The notes beneath the pieces are model-generated. The model was not told where the DNA came from, ran no database searches, and worked only from the letters and a program-made list of their open reading frames with translations. 64,000 bases of DNA, taken from contig NZ_QJVC01000010.1 in assembly GCF_003219795.1 (NCBI RefSeq), positions 1 through 64,000 of the forward strand. Direction: 5' to 3'. The stretch's first letter is position 1; every line of letters starts with the position of its first letter. Position numbers and translations under genes: made by a program. Shown here one piece after another: positions 8,322 to 16,921 of the stretch. This DNA comes from Arthrobacter psychrolactophilus. Lineage in GTDB: Bacteria; Actinomycetota; Actinomycetes; Actinomycetales; Micrococcaceae.

Positions 8322-9557
8322 ATGTCCTCTGCCGCCCTCAGTGATTCCACGCTTCTGCTCATCATGGCCATTGCCGCAGTTGTCGCCGCCATAGCCATCG
8401 TGGCCGCGATTGGATTCCGTTTGTCCCGCTCCCACCGCGAGCTCGGCACGGAAGCCGAACACGCCACCTTCGCGGCCCTTCACTCAGCGGCCGTCGCCGG
8501 GGAACAACTCCGCAATGGGCTAGAGCCGGCTGGCGCCTTGAAAGCCAGTAAGCAACTACGTGCCCTCCTGAATTGCGCGGCCTTCGCCATGACCGACGAC
8601 GCCCGTCTCCTCGCCTGGGACGGCTCAGGTACCGCTGCCAAACAACCCGAGTCCGCCGTCGTTATGAAGTTGGCGGCCAAGGCGCTGAGCAATGGCCGCA
8701 CCCAGGTGGCGACCCTTGATAGTTCGCTCCGCGTAGCCCTAGGCCTTCCCCTGCACGACAACGACCTCAAGGCCGCCGTGATCTCGCCGCTAAAGATTGA
8801 TTCCCGAGCCGTCGGGGCCGTCATCATCTTGTCGAAATCCCCCACGGCGGGGCTGATTCGGGCGACGAATGAGGTGGCGGCGTGGGTGTCGGCACAATTG
8901 GAAATCGCCGAGTTGAGTTCCTCACGAACGCTCTTGGCCGAGGCTGAGGTCAAAGCTCTCCGCGCCCAAATCAGCCCGCATTTCATCTACAACTCGCTCA
9001 ACGCCATCGCCTCGTTCATCAACACCGATCCGCAACGGGCCAGGGACCTCGTGGTGGAATTTGCCGATTTCACGCGCTATTCCTTCCGCCGCCACGGCGA
9101 TTTCACAACCCTTGCGGAGGAGCTCCGCTGCATCGATCGTTACCTCCTGCTCGAGAACGCCCGTTTTGGCGACCGGCTTCAGGTGAGTTTGCAGATTGCC
9201 CCCGAGGTCCTCAGCACTGTCATTCCGTTCCTAAGCCTGCAGCCGCTCGTGGAGAACGCGGTGCGTCACGGTCTCGAGGCCAAGGTCGGCAAAGGGCTGG
9301 TGCAGATCTGCGCCCGCGACCGCGGCGCCTATACAGAGGTGACCATCGAGGACGACGGCGTGGGCATGGACCCCGAGCAGCTGCGGTTGGTCCTGGCTGG
9401 CCAACAAGAAGGGCACCACGTGGGGCTCCGCAACGTCGATGCCCGGCTGCGGCAGGTCTATGGCGAAGAACACGGGCTCACGGTCGACACCGGAGTGGGT
9501 CACGGCATGCTCATCACCATGACCGTGCCGAAGAACCAACCCGACCACGACGCCTAG
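8322..9557 (+). CDS. LytS-type sensor histidine kinase
   Basis: Membrane sensor kinase of 411 residues. It has one N-terminal helix (about 8-30), a GAF-like input region (about 45-200), the LytS-type phosphoacceptor box SPHFIYNSLN near residue 225, then an HATPase domain with VENAVRHG, DDGVGMDP and GVGHGM. Unlike LytS or BtsS there is no multi-helix 5TM domain, so sensing is likely cytoplasmic through the GAF-like part. Its response regulator follows 64 bases downstream, and both sides of the pair carry symporter/small-subunit modules, so uptake of acetate, pyruvate or a similar acid is the expected output (inference). Confidence 0.88.
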   Translation: MSSAALSDSTLLLIMAIAAVVAAIAIVAAIGFRLSRSHRELGTEAEHATFAALHSAAVAGEQLRNGLEPAGALKASKQLRALLNCAAFAMTDDARLLAWDGSGTAAKQPESAVVMKLAAKALSNGRTQVATLDSSLRVALGLPLHDNDLKAAVISPLKIDSRAVGAVIILSKSPTAGLIRATNEVAAWVSAQLEIAELSSSRTLLAEAEVKALRAQISPHFIYNSLNAIASFINTDPQRARDLVVEFADFTRYSFRRHGDFTTLAEELRCIDRYLLLENARFGDRLQVSLQIAPEVLSTVIPFLSLQPLVENAVRHGLEAKVGKGLVQICARDRGAYTEVTIEDDGVGMDPEQLRLVLAGQQEGHHVGLRNVDARLRQVYGEEHGLTVDTGVGHGMLITMTVPKNQPDHDA

Positions 9558-9559
9558 CA

Positions 9560-9612
9560 CCTAGCCGCCTCCCCAACTCGCTTCGCGAGCTTGGGGCCCC
9601 TCGGCGGCTAGG
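9560..9612 (+). terminator. Long hairpin between sensor kinase and response regulator
   Basis: Outer arms CCTAGCCGCC / GGCGGCTAGG enclose an inner helix CCCCAA-CTCG-cttcg-CGAG-C-TTGGGG. No T-run follows, so termination efficiency is uncertain. The descending arm contains the first bases of the -10 element of the next gene. Confidence 0.55.
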
Positions 9613-9614
9613 CT
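9609..9614 (+). promoter_or_regulatory. -10 hexamer of a leaderless promoter for the response regulator
   Basis: TAGGCT, seven bases, then ATG at 9622. The hexamer is directly repeated (9615-9620), but only the first copy has the seven-base spacing. Confidence 0.55.
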
Positions 9615-9621
9615 TAGGCTC

Positions 9622-10347
9622 ATGATTAATGTCCTTGTCGCTGATGACGAGCTCCCAGCGGTTGCAGAGCTGGCTTTTTTATTGGGCCAGGATCCCCGTA
9701 TCGGCCAGATTCACCGTGCGTCAAGTGGCGCGGAAGCCCTGGAACTGCTGGAGGAAAACACCGTTGACGCTGTTTTCCTCGATATCCATATGCCCGGACT
9801 CTCCGGTTTAGAACTTGCCGAAGTCATCGGGAAACGCACGAGCCCGCCTGTCGTCGTCTTTGTCACCGCCGACGATGATCGCGCATTGGAAGCCTTTGAG
9901 CTGGCCGCCGTGGATTACCTCCTCAAGCCGCTGCGCACCGAACGCCTCACCCGTACAGTGGACAGGGTCGTCGAGCTGGTCGCGCACCCCGCCGCCGTCG
10001 ACGAAGTTGAACTGATCACGGTCGATCAGGGCGGGATCAGCCGCATCATTCGCCTCGATGAGGTGAAATTTGTTCAGGCTCAAGGCGACTACGCGCGGCT
10101 GCATACGGCCGAGGCAAGCTACCTCATCAGGGTTCCACTCTCTGATTTGGAACAGCGCTGGGCCGACTCAGGGTTCATCCGAATTCATCGCTCCTACCTT
10201 GTCTGCATGGGATTTGTGACCGCCTTGAAGCTCAGCGCAGCCAAGCCCACCGTCTCGGTGGGCAACGCCGTCCTGCCGGTCAGCCGCCGCCACGTTCCCG
10301 TCCTACGCGAACGCCTCCAAGTCACCCGCGTCCGGCCGCAGACATGA
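9622..10347 (+). CDS. LytTR-family response regulator
   Basis: Cytoplasmic response regulator of 241 residues. The receiver domain (about 1-120) has the acidic pair DD at 8-9, phosphoacceptor Asp54 in FLDIHMPG, and KPL near residue 101. The LytTR DNA-binding domain (about 135-235) has the typical VKFVQAQGDYARLHT and FIRIHRSYLV blocks. It is partner to the upstream LytS-like kinase. No Shine-Dalgarno is present; the TAGGCT-N7-ATG arrangement points to a leaderless transcript of its own. Likely targets are the symporter genes on both sides (inference from BtsSR/YpdAB-type systems that control pyruvate transporters). Confidence 0.9.
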   Translation: MINVLVADDELPAVAELAFLLGQDPRIGQIHRASSGAEALELLEENTVDAVFLDIHMPGLSGLELAEVIGKRTSPPVVVFVTADDDRALEAFELAAVDYLLKPLRTERLTRTVDRVVELVAHPAAVDEVELITVDQGGISRIIRLDEVKFVQAQGDYARLHTAEASYLIRVPLSDLEQRWADSGFIRIHRSYLVCMGFVTALKLSAAKPTVSVGNAVLPVSRRHVPVLRERLQVTRVRPQT

Positions 10348-10363
10348 GTTGCGGATCTGAGCC

Positions 10364-10756
10364 ATGAGCATCGGCCCCTCTCGGCCTCCGGCCCATGGCC
10401 GCGTGCGCGTGGCCTCGCCACGAAGCCAGGTCCACAGGGCAACCTCCGGCGTCAGTGTATCGCAGGAGGTCGCGGAGCAAACCGCGGTGGGTGAGGTCAT
10501 GGTGCGCTCCTTGATTCGCTCCCAGCTGCGCCTAGCCTTGGTGGTCTCCGCCGGATTTATAGCGTCCATGTTGTTGTGCTGGATCGCAGTGCGCTGGGTT
10601 CCGGCCGTCGCGGATTGGCGCATCATGGGTATTCCAGCACCCTGGATTGTCCTCGGCGTCGGGGTTTACCCCATCATCGTTGCCTGCGCGTGGCTGTATG
10701 TCCGGGCGGCAACGAAGAACGAGGCCGCGTATCGAGACCTGGTGGATGAAAAATGA
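10364..10756 (+). CDS. Small membrane subunit of a second symporter module
   Basis: Protein of 130 residues with a polar N-terminus of about 45 residues and two membrane helices (about 52-75 and 87-108), ending in a charged tail. Its two-helix form and position immediately before a sodium:solute symporter (stop and start overlap as ATGA) make it the counterpart of the DUF485 protein at 7818, although the sequence is more divergent. The start is uncertain: ATG 10364 has no clear ribosome site; ATG 10499, just after GAGG, would give an 85-residue protein that keeps both helices. Confidence 0.65.
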   Translation: MSIGPSRPPAHGRVRVASPRSQVHRATSGVSVSQEVAEQTAVGEVMVRSLIRSQLRLALVVSAGFIASMLLCWIAVRWVPAVADWRIMGIPAPWIVLGVGVYPIIVACAWLYVRAATKNEAAYRDLVDEK

Positions 10757-12246
10757 ATCCGGCCATTGGCTACTCCGCCCTCATCCTAGTCTCCCTGACA
10801 ACCACCATCATCGGTTTCTACGGTCTGCGCATCTCCCGAACCACAAGTGATTTTTATGTGGCCTCACGCACCGTACGGCCGTGGTGGAACGCCTCAGCCA
10901 TCGGCGGCGAGTATCTCTCTGCCGCCAGCTTCCTCGGCATTGCCGGTCTTATCGTGGTGTCTGGCATCGATGCCCTGTGGTTCCCTATTGGTTACACGGC
11001 CGGCTACCTGATGTTGCTGTTCTTTGTTGCCGCTCCCCTGCGTCGTTCCGGAGCCTATACGATCCCTGACTTCGCTCAGGCCCGCCTGGAATCAACCACG
11101 GCCCGCTCCATTACGAGCCTGTTGGTCGTCGTCGTGGGTTGGTTTTATATCGTGCCGCAATTGCATGGGGCAGCCCTGACGATCCGCACCACAACCGGCT
11201 TGCCGTCCTGGGTGGGCGCGGGCGTGGTGGTCGTGATTGTCTGCCTGACCGTCGTGACGGGTGGAATGCGCTCCATCACCTTCGTGCAGGCCTTCCAATT
11301 CTGGCTCAAGCTCACGGCGCTGGCCGTTCCGGCCGTCTTCATGTTGCTCGTTGTCACGGGCGACCCCGATGCGGCACCAGCCGTCCCCGCGGCCGTTGAG
11401 CTCTTCCCGCCGGCCGATCCCTTCACAGGCGGTTCCACGTACCAGACGCTTTCCCTGATGATCGCACTGTTGTTTGGCACCCTGGGCTTGCCCCACGTCT
11501 TGGTGCGCTTTTATACCAACCCCGACGGCACCGCAGCCCGCCGTACGACCCTGATCGTCTTGGGGCTGCTGTCCGTCTTTTACCTCTTCCCCACTATCTA
11601 CGGTGTGCTGGGAAGGGCCTACCTGCCGGAGCTCGCGGCAGCCGGATACCCCGATGCCACGGTGTTATTGCTGCCAGGGCGACTCATTGGTGGAGTGGGC
11701 GGCGATATGCTCTCGGCCTTGGTCGTGGCAGGCGCCTTCGCGGCATTCCTGTCAACCACCTCTGGGCTCGTGGTGTCCCTAGCCGGTGTCATTAGCCAGG
11801 ATGTCATGGGCGGCAGCGTCCGAGGATTTCGCATTGCGGCAGTCTTCGCCGCCGTCGTGCCTTTTGGTGTTGCCATGATGACCGACTCGCTGGCACTGGC
11901 CGGGAGCGTGGGTCTCGTGTTTGCCTTCACGGCGTCGACCATTTGCCCGTTGCTATTGCTGGGGATCTGGTGGCGCGGGCTCACGGATGCTGGTGCTATC
12001 GCCGGCATGCTGACCGGTGGGGTGCTTTGCGGCACGGCCATCTTGGCAGGGGCTCAGATAGGAGCGGACTCGCCGTGGCGCGATATGTTGACTCAACCGG
12101 CTGCATGGACGGTTCCGGCAGCGTTCCTGGTCACGATCATCGTGTCCAAGGCAACGCCCCACCGCCGCAGTTCCACGGTGGCGCGCTTCATGAGTAAGCT
12201 ACATGTTCCGGAGCGTCCGCTGGCTGTGGACAATCCGCGGAAGTAA
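10753..12246 (+). CDS. Second sodium:solute symporter (acetate permease-like)
   Basis: Permease of 497 residues in the same family as the actP product at 6162, with DFYVASRTVRPWWNASA near residue 36, GGEYLSAASFLGIAGL, LGLPHVLVRFYTNPDG and VFAFTASTICPLL. It is shorter than the first permease. Translation is coupled to the small subunit gene by an ATGA overlap. The gene set kinase / regulator / small subunit / permease reads as one unit for regulated carboxylate uptake; the actual substrate cannot be read from sequence. Confidence 0.87.
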   Translation: MNPAIGYSALILVSLTTTIIGFYGLRISRTTSDFYVASRTVRPWWNASAIGGEYLSAASFLGIAGLIVVSGIDALWFPIGYTAGYLMLLFFVAAPLRRSGAYTIPDFAQARLESTTARSITSLLVVVVGWFYIVPQLHGAALTIRTTTGLPSWVGAGVVVVIVCLTVVTGGMRSITFVQAFQFWLKLTALAVPAVFMLLVVTGDPDAAPAVPAAVELFPPADPFTGGSTYQTLSLMIALLFGTLGLPHVLVRFYTNPDGTAARRTTLIVLGLLSVFYLFPTIYGVLGRAYLPELAAAGYPDATVLLLPGRLIGGVGGDMLSALVVAGAFAAFLSTTSGLVVSLAGVISQDVMGGSVRGFRIAAVFAAVVPFGVAMMTDSLALAGSVGLVFAFTASTICPLLLLGIWWRGLTDAGAIAGMLTGGVLCGTAILAGAQIGADSPWRDMLTQPAAWTVPAAFLVTIIVSKATPHRRSSTVARFMSKLHVPERPLAVDNPRK

Positions 12247-12249
12247 GAA

Positions 12250-12849
12250 CTACTTCGAGGTCAGCGGGTCAATGGCCGCCATGAGTTCAACGACACGATC
12301 CAAGAAGGCATCGACCTGGCTCTCGTCATATCCATTGGCACCCTTTTCCGCGGCAAAGACGGCACGGCGCACCACATCAACACTCAGCTCGCCGTTGTCC
12401 TCGATGTACACGAGCAGCTCACGGCACAGCACGTCGACGTCGTTGACGTTGTAGCTCTGGACGCTCTTGCGGCTGGGGCGGCGGAAGCGTTCGCCGTCGG
12501 GACGGTGCAGACGGGCGCGCAGCACGGAGGCCGTCTTGCCGATCTTCATCATCCACGCTTTTTCACCTTCGGCGGCGATTAGCAATTCCTTCTCGCGCAG
12601 AACAAACTCGTCCTCGATGCGGTCCATAGCGGCATCGACAGCCTGGGCGCTGTAACCGCCGCGGGCTGGATCGAAGGATGCCGTGCGTACATCAAGGCTC
12701 GTGATGGCCTTGCTGTTGCTCTCGGCGTTCAGGAAGTACGCTCGGGCGCGCTCCAAGAACACGTCAACCTGCTTGACGTTATAGCCAACTTCCTTGGGCC
12801 CAACCAATTTGAACTTGGAGTTGGTCCGGGGTTTCTCATCCACTGTCAC
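12250..12849 (-). CDS. DivIVA-repeat (DivI1A-type) protein
   Basis: Protein of about 199 residues built from four copies of a short motif, aromatic-x4-VD-x-hydrophobic pair: GYNVKQVDVFLERA, GYSAQAVDAAMDRI, SYNVNDVDVLCREL and GYDESQVDAFLDRV. These resemble the first membrane-binding segment of DivIVA, as in actinobacterial DivI1A-repeat proteins. No long coiled coil follows, so this is not a full DivIVA/Wag31. It overlaps nothing but ends 3 bases from the convergent symporter gene. An ATG at 12855 touches AAGGA with no spacer; GTG at 12849 has a six-base spacer and is the better start. Position upstream of cdsA hints at an envelope role (inference). Confidence 0.75.
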   Translation of the reverse strand: MTVDEKPRTNSKFKLVGPKEVGYNVKQVDVFLERARAYFLNAESNSKAITSLDVRTASFDPARGGYSAQAVDAAMDRIEDEFVLREKELLIAAEGEKAWMMKIGKTASVLRARLHRPDGERFRRPSRKSVQSYNVNDVDVLCRELLVYIEDNGELSVDVVRRAVFAAEKGANGYDESQVDAFLDRVVELMAAIDPLTSK

Positions 12850-12913
12850 AGTCATTCCTTGAACATTTCTCTACGGGGTGCACTCAACGACGCCAGGCAC
12901 CTGGATGCGGCGG

Positions 12914-14287
12914 TCAGAGCTGACCCACAACGGTAAAGATGGCGTAGGCCACCGGTGCGGCAAACAAGATTGAATCAAGCCGGTCCATGACCCCGCCGTG
13001 GCCGGGCAACAAGTTACTCATGTCCTTGATGCCGAGCTCGCGCTTGACCATCGATTCGGCAAAGTCACCGCCGGTTCCAGCAAGAACCAGGCCGATGGCT
13101 AGGGCTAGGCCCACCCACCATTCCTGATCCAACAGGAACATAGCGGCCGGAATAGCGACCAGCGTGGCCCCGCCGAGGGAGCCGGCGAATCCTTCCCAAG
13201 ATTTCTTGGGACTTATTTTTGGCGCCATGGGGTGCTTACCAAAGATTACGCCCACCAGGTATCCGAAGGTGTCATTAGCGACCACCAGCAGCAACATGAT
13301 GAGAACCTCGAGGACACCGGGACTGATATTCGTCAGATCCAGGGTGAAACCAAGCGTTGGGCCGGCCTCGCCGCGCAGCATCAAGAACACGAAGCTGAGC
13401 AGGAAGGGAATCCACATGAGCGTGAAGACGCCCGCCAGAATGCTCTTGACGGCACCTGGCTCGGCGTCGAGGGAGCGCCAGAGCACCGTGGCTCCGGCGC
13501 TGGCCACGAGGGCGAACAGCAATCCCTCGGCCCCGGCAAAGTACGCCGACATGGGCATGGCCAGGGCACCCACCATGATGGGTGTCATCGGCGCCTGGAT
13601 ACCCTTTGTGGCGATGGCACGATGAACTTCCCACACACCAACGCAGGCGAAAGCCGTGGCCACGACCACGAAGCCTGCGGGGAAGAACAGCATGGATCCG
13701 ATCACCAGAATCAGCAGACCCAGGCCCACCCCGATAGCTGCGGGAAGGTCCCGGCCTGCCTTCGGAGTGCGGGGGGCCTTGGGCGTGGTGGCCCCCTCCG
13801 GCATGGCTCCGACGGGGCCATCCGGCAGCGGAACCACGGGAAGCCCGGTCACCTTTACGGCCGACACGGGACGCGGGGCGACTGTCGCTTCGACTTCGGC
13901 GTCCGGCGTAGCTTGTTGTGCGGCAGGCTCGACGGCGGATCCCTCGCCTGACGGTGTGGCCAGGGAAGCATCCGGCGTGGCCGGCGCCTGCTCCGCTGGC
14001 TTTGCGTCCGCCTCTGTCTGTTCCACAGTGTCGGTGGGAAGAACGCCGGGATTGGTGACGCCGTCGTTCTTCTGATCCTTCGGCTCAGACTTAACCGGCT
14101 CCGGGGATTCCTTCGCGGCCGCGTTTTTGGGCACGATAATGGGAATCATGCCCGTCAGCTCGGCCTGACGGCGAGCCTTACGCGAGGCGAATTGGTAATC
14201 TTCCGGAGCCGGAATGAGCCCGCTCGTTGCACTGGACGCAGCCGGCTCCGGGGAGGAATCGGCCAACGTACTCTTGGGGTCTTTCAT
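12914..14287 (-). CDS. cdsA: Phosphatidate cytidylyltransferase (CDP-diglyceride synthase)
   Basis: Membrane enzyme that makes CDP-diacylglycerol from phosphatidate and CTP. The C-terminal two thirds has about eight helices and the family signature around GDFAESMVKRELGIKDMSN followed by LPGHGGVMDRLDS. At 457 residues it is longer than E. coli CdsA because of an N-terminal extension of about 175 residues, rich in Ala, Pro, Glu and Thr, predicted disordered and cytoplasmic. The start ATG overlaps the frr stop by one base (TAATG), so frr and cdsA are translationally coupled, as is common in actinobacteria. Confidence 0.93.
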   Translation of the reverse strand: MKDPKSTLADSSPEPAASSATSGLIPAPEDYQFASRKARRQAELTGMIPIIVPKNAAAKESPEPVKSEPKDQKNDGVTNPGVLPTDTVEQTEADAKPAEQAPATPDASLATPSGEGSAVEPAAQQATPDAEVEATVAPRPVSAVKVTGLPVVPLPDGPVGAMPEGATTPKAPRTPKAGRDLPAAIGVGLGLLILVIGSMLFFPAGFVVVATAFACVGVWEVHRAIATKGIQAPMTPIMVGALAMPMSAYFAGAEGLLFALVASAGATVLWRSLDAEPGAVKSILAGVFTLMWIPFLLSFVFLMLRGEAGPTLGFTLDLTNISPGVLEVLIMLLLVVANDTFGYLVGVIFGKHPMAPKISPKKSWEGFAGSLGGATLVAIPAAMFLLDQEWWVGLALAIGLVLAGTGGDFAESMVKRELGIKDMSNLLPGHGGVMDRLDSILFAAPVAYAIFTVVGQL

Positions 14288-14844
14288 TAGACCTCGAGTA
14301 GCTCGGCTTCCTTGCGCTTGAGCAATTCGTCAATGTTATCGGTGTGCGACTTGGTCATCGCATCCAATTCCTTCTCGGCGCGGTTGCCTTCGTCTTCTCC
14401 GGCTTCGCCATCCTTGACGAGGCGATCCAGCTGCTCCTTGGCCTTACGGCGGATGTTGCGAACAGAGATCTTGGCGTCTTCACCCTTCGTGCGGACCACC
14501 TTGACGTATTCCTTGCGACGTTCCGTGGTCAGCTCCGGCATGATGATGCGGATGACGCTGCCGTCGTTGGACGGGTTGGCACCCACCTCGGAGGAGCTCA
14601 GGGCGCGCTCGATGTCGTGCAGGGAAGTCTTGTCGAACGGTGCGATCAGCAAAGTGCGAGCTTCCGGAACGGAGAAGGAGGCGAGCTGCTGCAGGGGTGT
14701 CGGGGAGCCGTAGTAATCCACCATGACCTTGTGGAACATGGCGGGGTTGGCACGGCCCGTGCGGACCGCAGAGAATTCCTCTTTGGCAACCTCAATGGCC
14801 TTGTCCATCTTTTCCTCGGCCTCGAGCAATGCTTCTTCGATCAC
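14287..14844 (-). CDS. frr: Ribosome recycling factor
   Basis: Cytoplasmic factor that, with EF-G, splits post-termination ribosomes. From the GTG at 14844 the product is 185 residues, the standard length, and contains VRTGRANPAMF, the DYYGSPTPL block and the C-terminal helix ending ELLKRKEAELLEV. The GTG start is favoured over a TTG five codons upstream because GGGAGA lies six bases before it and the length then matches the family. Downstream cdsA overlaps by one base. Confidence 0.96.
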   Translation of the reverse strand: MIEEALLEAEEKMDKAIEVAKEEFSAVRTGRANPAMFHKVMVDYYGSPTPLQQLASFSVPEARTLLIAPFDKTSLHDIERALSSSEVGANPSNDGSVIRIIMPELTTERRKEYVKVVRTKGEDAKISVRNIRRKAKEQLDRLVKDGEAGEDEGNRAEKELDAMTKSHTDNIDELLKRKEAELLEV

Positions 14845-14975
14845 GCGCTTCTCCCTCAATTAAATATCGATACTTCTGTTCCGCGGCATAGCTCACGGCA
14901 ATTCTGTGACCATCTTACCGTGATCAACACGCAGTGACCGCCTAGCCACACGGCTAGGCGGTCACGACAGCTTGG

Positions 14976-15731
14976 TTACGGCGTAACCAGGGTGCCGAGT
15001 TCTTCGCCGAGAATGGCGCGGGCAACGTTGCCTTCACCTTCCATGCCGAAGACCAGCATCGTGACGTTGTTGTCCTTGCACAGGCTGAAGGCGGTCTGGT
15101 CCATGACACGGATATCACGGGCCATGGCCTCGTCGTAGCTCAACTTATCAAGCTTGACAGCGGTGGGGTCCTTCTTCGGGTCGGCCGTGTACACGCCGTC
15201 AACACCGTTTTTGGCCATGAGGACCACGTCAGCGTGAACCTCCAAGGCGCGCTGGGCGGCGACGGTGTCGGTGGAGAAGTACGGCAAGCCGGCACCGGCG
15301 CCGAAGATGACCACGCGGCTCTTCTCGAGGTGACGGATGGCACGCCGCGGGATGTACGCCTCGGCAACCTGACCCATGGTGATGGCACTCTGGACACGGG
15401 TGTCAACGCCGGCCTGCTCGAGGAAGTCCTGAAGAGCCAGGCAGTTCATGACGGTGCCCAACATGCCCATGTAGTCGGCGCGTGAACGGTCCATGCCAGA
15501 CGCGGAGAGCTCGGCGCCACGGAAGAAGTTTCCGCCGCCAACAACGATAGCAACCTCAACGGTGTCCACGGTGCTTGCGATCTGCTTGGCAATGTCGCGA
15601 ATGGTGTCCGGGTCAACGCCCAACTTGCCAGCGCCAAAGACCTCACCTGAGAGCTTCAGCAATACACGACGGCGCTTGGTCGCTCCTGCTACTGGGGTGA
15701 CGGGCGCGTTCTGCGAAGTGTTCGTGGTCAT
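14976..15731 (-). CDS. pyrH: UMP kinase
   Basis: Amino-acid-kinase-fold enzyme that phosphorylates UMP to UDP. Visible blocks: [10 protein letters not shown] near the N-terminus, [36 protein letters not shown] and YTADPKKDP, all typical of bacterial PyrH. I start at ATG 15731 (251 residues), which has GGAAGG four bases upstream; a TTG 15 codons earlier would add an unsupported extension. The gene lies between tsf and frr in the standard actinobacterial order, but a hairpin at 15860 separates it from tsf. Confidence 0.95.
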   Translation of the reverse strand: MTTNTSQNAPVTPVAGATKRRRVLLKLSGEVFGAGKLGVDPDTIRDIAKQIASTVDTVEVAIVVGGGNFFRGAELSASGMDRSRADYMGMLGTVMNCLALQDFLEQAGVDTRVQSAITMGQVAEAYIPRRAIRHLEKSRVVIFGAGAGLPYFSTDTVAAQRALEVHADVVLMAKNGVDGVYTADPKKDPTAVKLDKLSYDEAMARDIRVMDQTAFSLCKDNNVTMLVFGMEGEGNVARAILGEELGTLVTP

Positions 15732-15859
15732 GGTGCCTTCCGTGGGTACCGGCGTTTCTATGGGTCCGAGCGTCAATGATTGACGTGCAGTTTTGCAGTA
15801 TTTAGCCAGCCTGAGGCCAGAAAAATGGGTGCGTCTAAAATCTTAGTCGACGATATGCG

Positions 15860-15900
15860 CGAAGAAGGGGCAACCGCAGTTTGCGATTGCCCCTTCTTCG
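15860..15900 (-). terminator. Terminator-like hairpin after tsf
   Basis: Arms CGAAGAAGGGGCAA / TTGCCCCTTCTTCG with a short inner CGCA/TGCG helix, 30 bases past the tsf stop. The minus strand lacks a T-run after the stem, so read-through into pyrH is possible. Confidence 0.65.
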
Positions 15901-15929
15901 TCACATCTTTTTAGAGCATTTAGTCTTAC

Positions 15930-16757
15930 TTATGCTCCGACGCGGAAACGTGCGAAGCCAGCAGGCTTGACGTTGGCTTCCGCAAGAACAGCGCCAACGC
16001 TCTTCTTGGAATCCTTAGCGAAGGGCTGGTCAACCAGAACGATTTCCTTGAAGAAGCCGGTGAGGCGTCCTTCAACGATCTTCGTCATGGCAGCTTCCGG
16101 CTTGCCTTCTGCCTGTGCGGTTTCGGTAGCAATGCGGCGTTCGCTTTCAACAACGTCGCTTGCAACTTCGTCGCGGGTCAGGAACGTCGGGGACATAGCA
16201 GCAATGTGCACAGCTACGTCGTGAGCAACTTCCTGGTTGTCGCCGTCAACTGCGAACAAAACGCCAACCTGGGCCGGGAGGTCCTTGGAGGTCTTGTGCA
16301 GGTAAGCGTCAACAGCTGCGCCTTCAACGCGAGCAAGGCGGCGGATAGCAACCTTTTCGCCCAAGAGTGCGCCGGCTTCGATGACAACCTCAGACATGGG
16401 CTTGCCGTCTACGTCAACAGCCAACAGTGCTTCAACATCGGCTGCGCCGGAGGAGATGGCCGTGGCCAGAACCTTCTTGGAGAATTCGATGAAGGGAGCA
16501 GCCTTGGCAACGAAGTCAGTTTCGCAGTTAACTTCAACCATGACGCCAACGCCGTTTTCAACAGCTGCGGCAACGAGGCCTTCAGCAGTTGAGCGGCCTT
16601 CGCGCTTGGTGGCGCCCTTGAGGCCCTTGATGCGGATGAGCTCCATAGCCTTGTCGGCGTCGCCGTTGGCCTCGTCGAGAGCCTTCTTGACGTCCATCAT
16701 GCCAGCGCCTGTGCGCTCGCGCAGAGCCTTAATATCAGCGGCGGTGTAGTTCGCCAT
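15930..16757 (-). CDS. tsf: Translation elongation factor Ts
   Basis: Guanine nucleotide exchange factor for EF-Tu, 275 residues. The N-terminal UBA-like domain carries LRERTGAGMMDVKKAL, and the core has the EF-Tu-contacting ETDFVAK motif near residue 80. It follows rpsB on the same strand, the usual pairing, with a 164-base gap that holds a hairpin. Confidence 0.97.
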   Translation of the reverse strand: MANYTAADIKALRERTGAGMMDVKKALDEANGDADKAMELIRIKGLKGATKREGRSTAEGLVAAAVENGVGVMVEVNCETDFVAKAAPFIEFSKKVLATAISSGAADVEALLAVDVDGKPMSEVVIEAGALLGEKVAIRRLARVEGAAVDAYLHKTSKDLPAQVGVLFAVDGDNQEVAHDVAVHIAAMSPTFLTRDEVASDVVESERRIATETAQAEGKPEAAMTKIVEGRLTGFFKEIVLVDQPFAKDSKKSVGAVLAEANVKPAGFARFRVGA

Positions 16758-16809
16758 ATGAACCCCTCAGAATAGATATTTCAGTATGTAAATCAGTATT
16801 AGGCCAGCT

Positions 16810-16852
16810 CTGGCAGGACCGCTGTGCCTTGTGAGCGGTGCGATCCTGCCAG
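16810..16852 (-). terminator. Intercistronic hairpin between rpsB and tsf
   Basis: Arms CTGGCAGGA / TCCTGCCAG with an additional CCGCT/AGCGG inner pairing, without a T-run. It probably acts as an attenuator or processing site within the rpsB-tsf operon. Confidence 0.5.
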
Positions 16853-16921
16853 CATCTGGTTCCCTAACGTGGCTACTATCTACCGGCGTGAACCGTGCAC
16901 ATAGCTAGCCAGGAAAGGATG

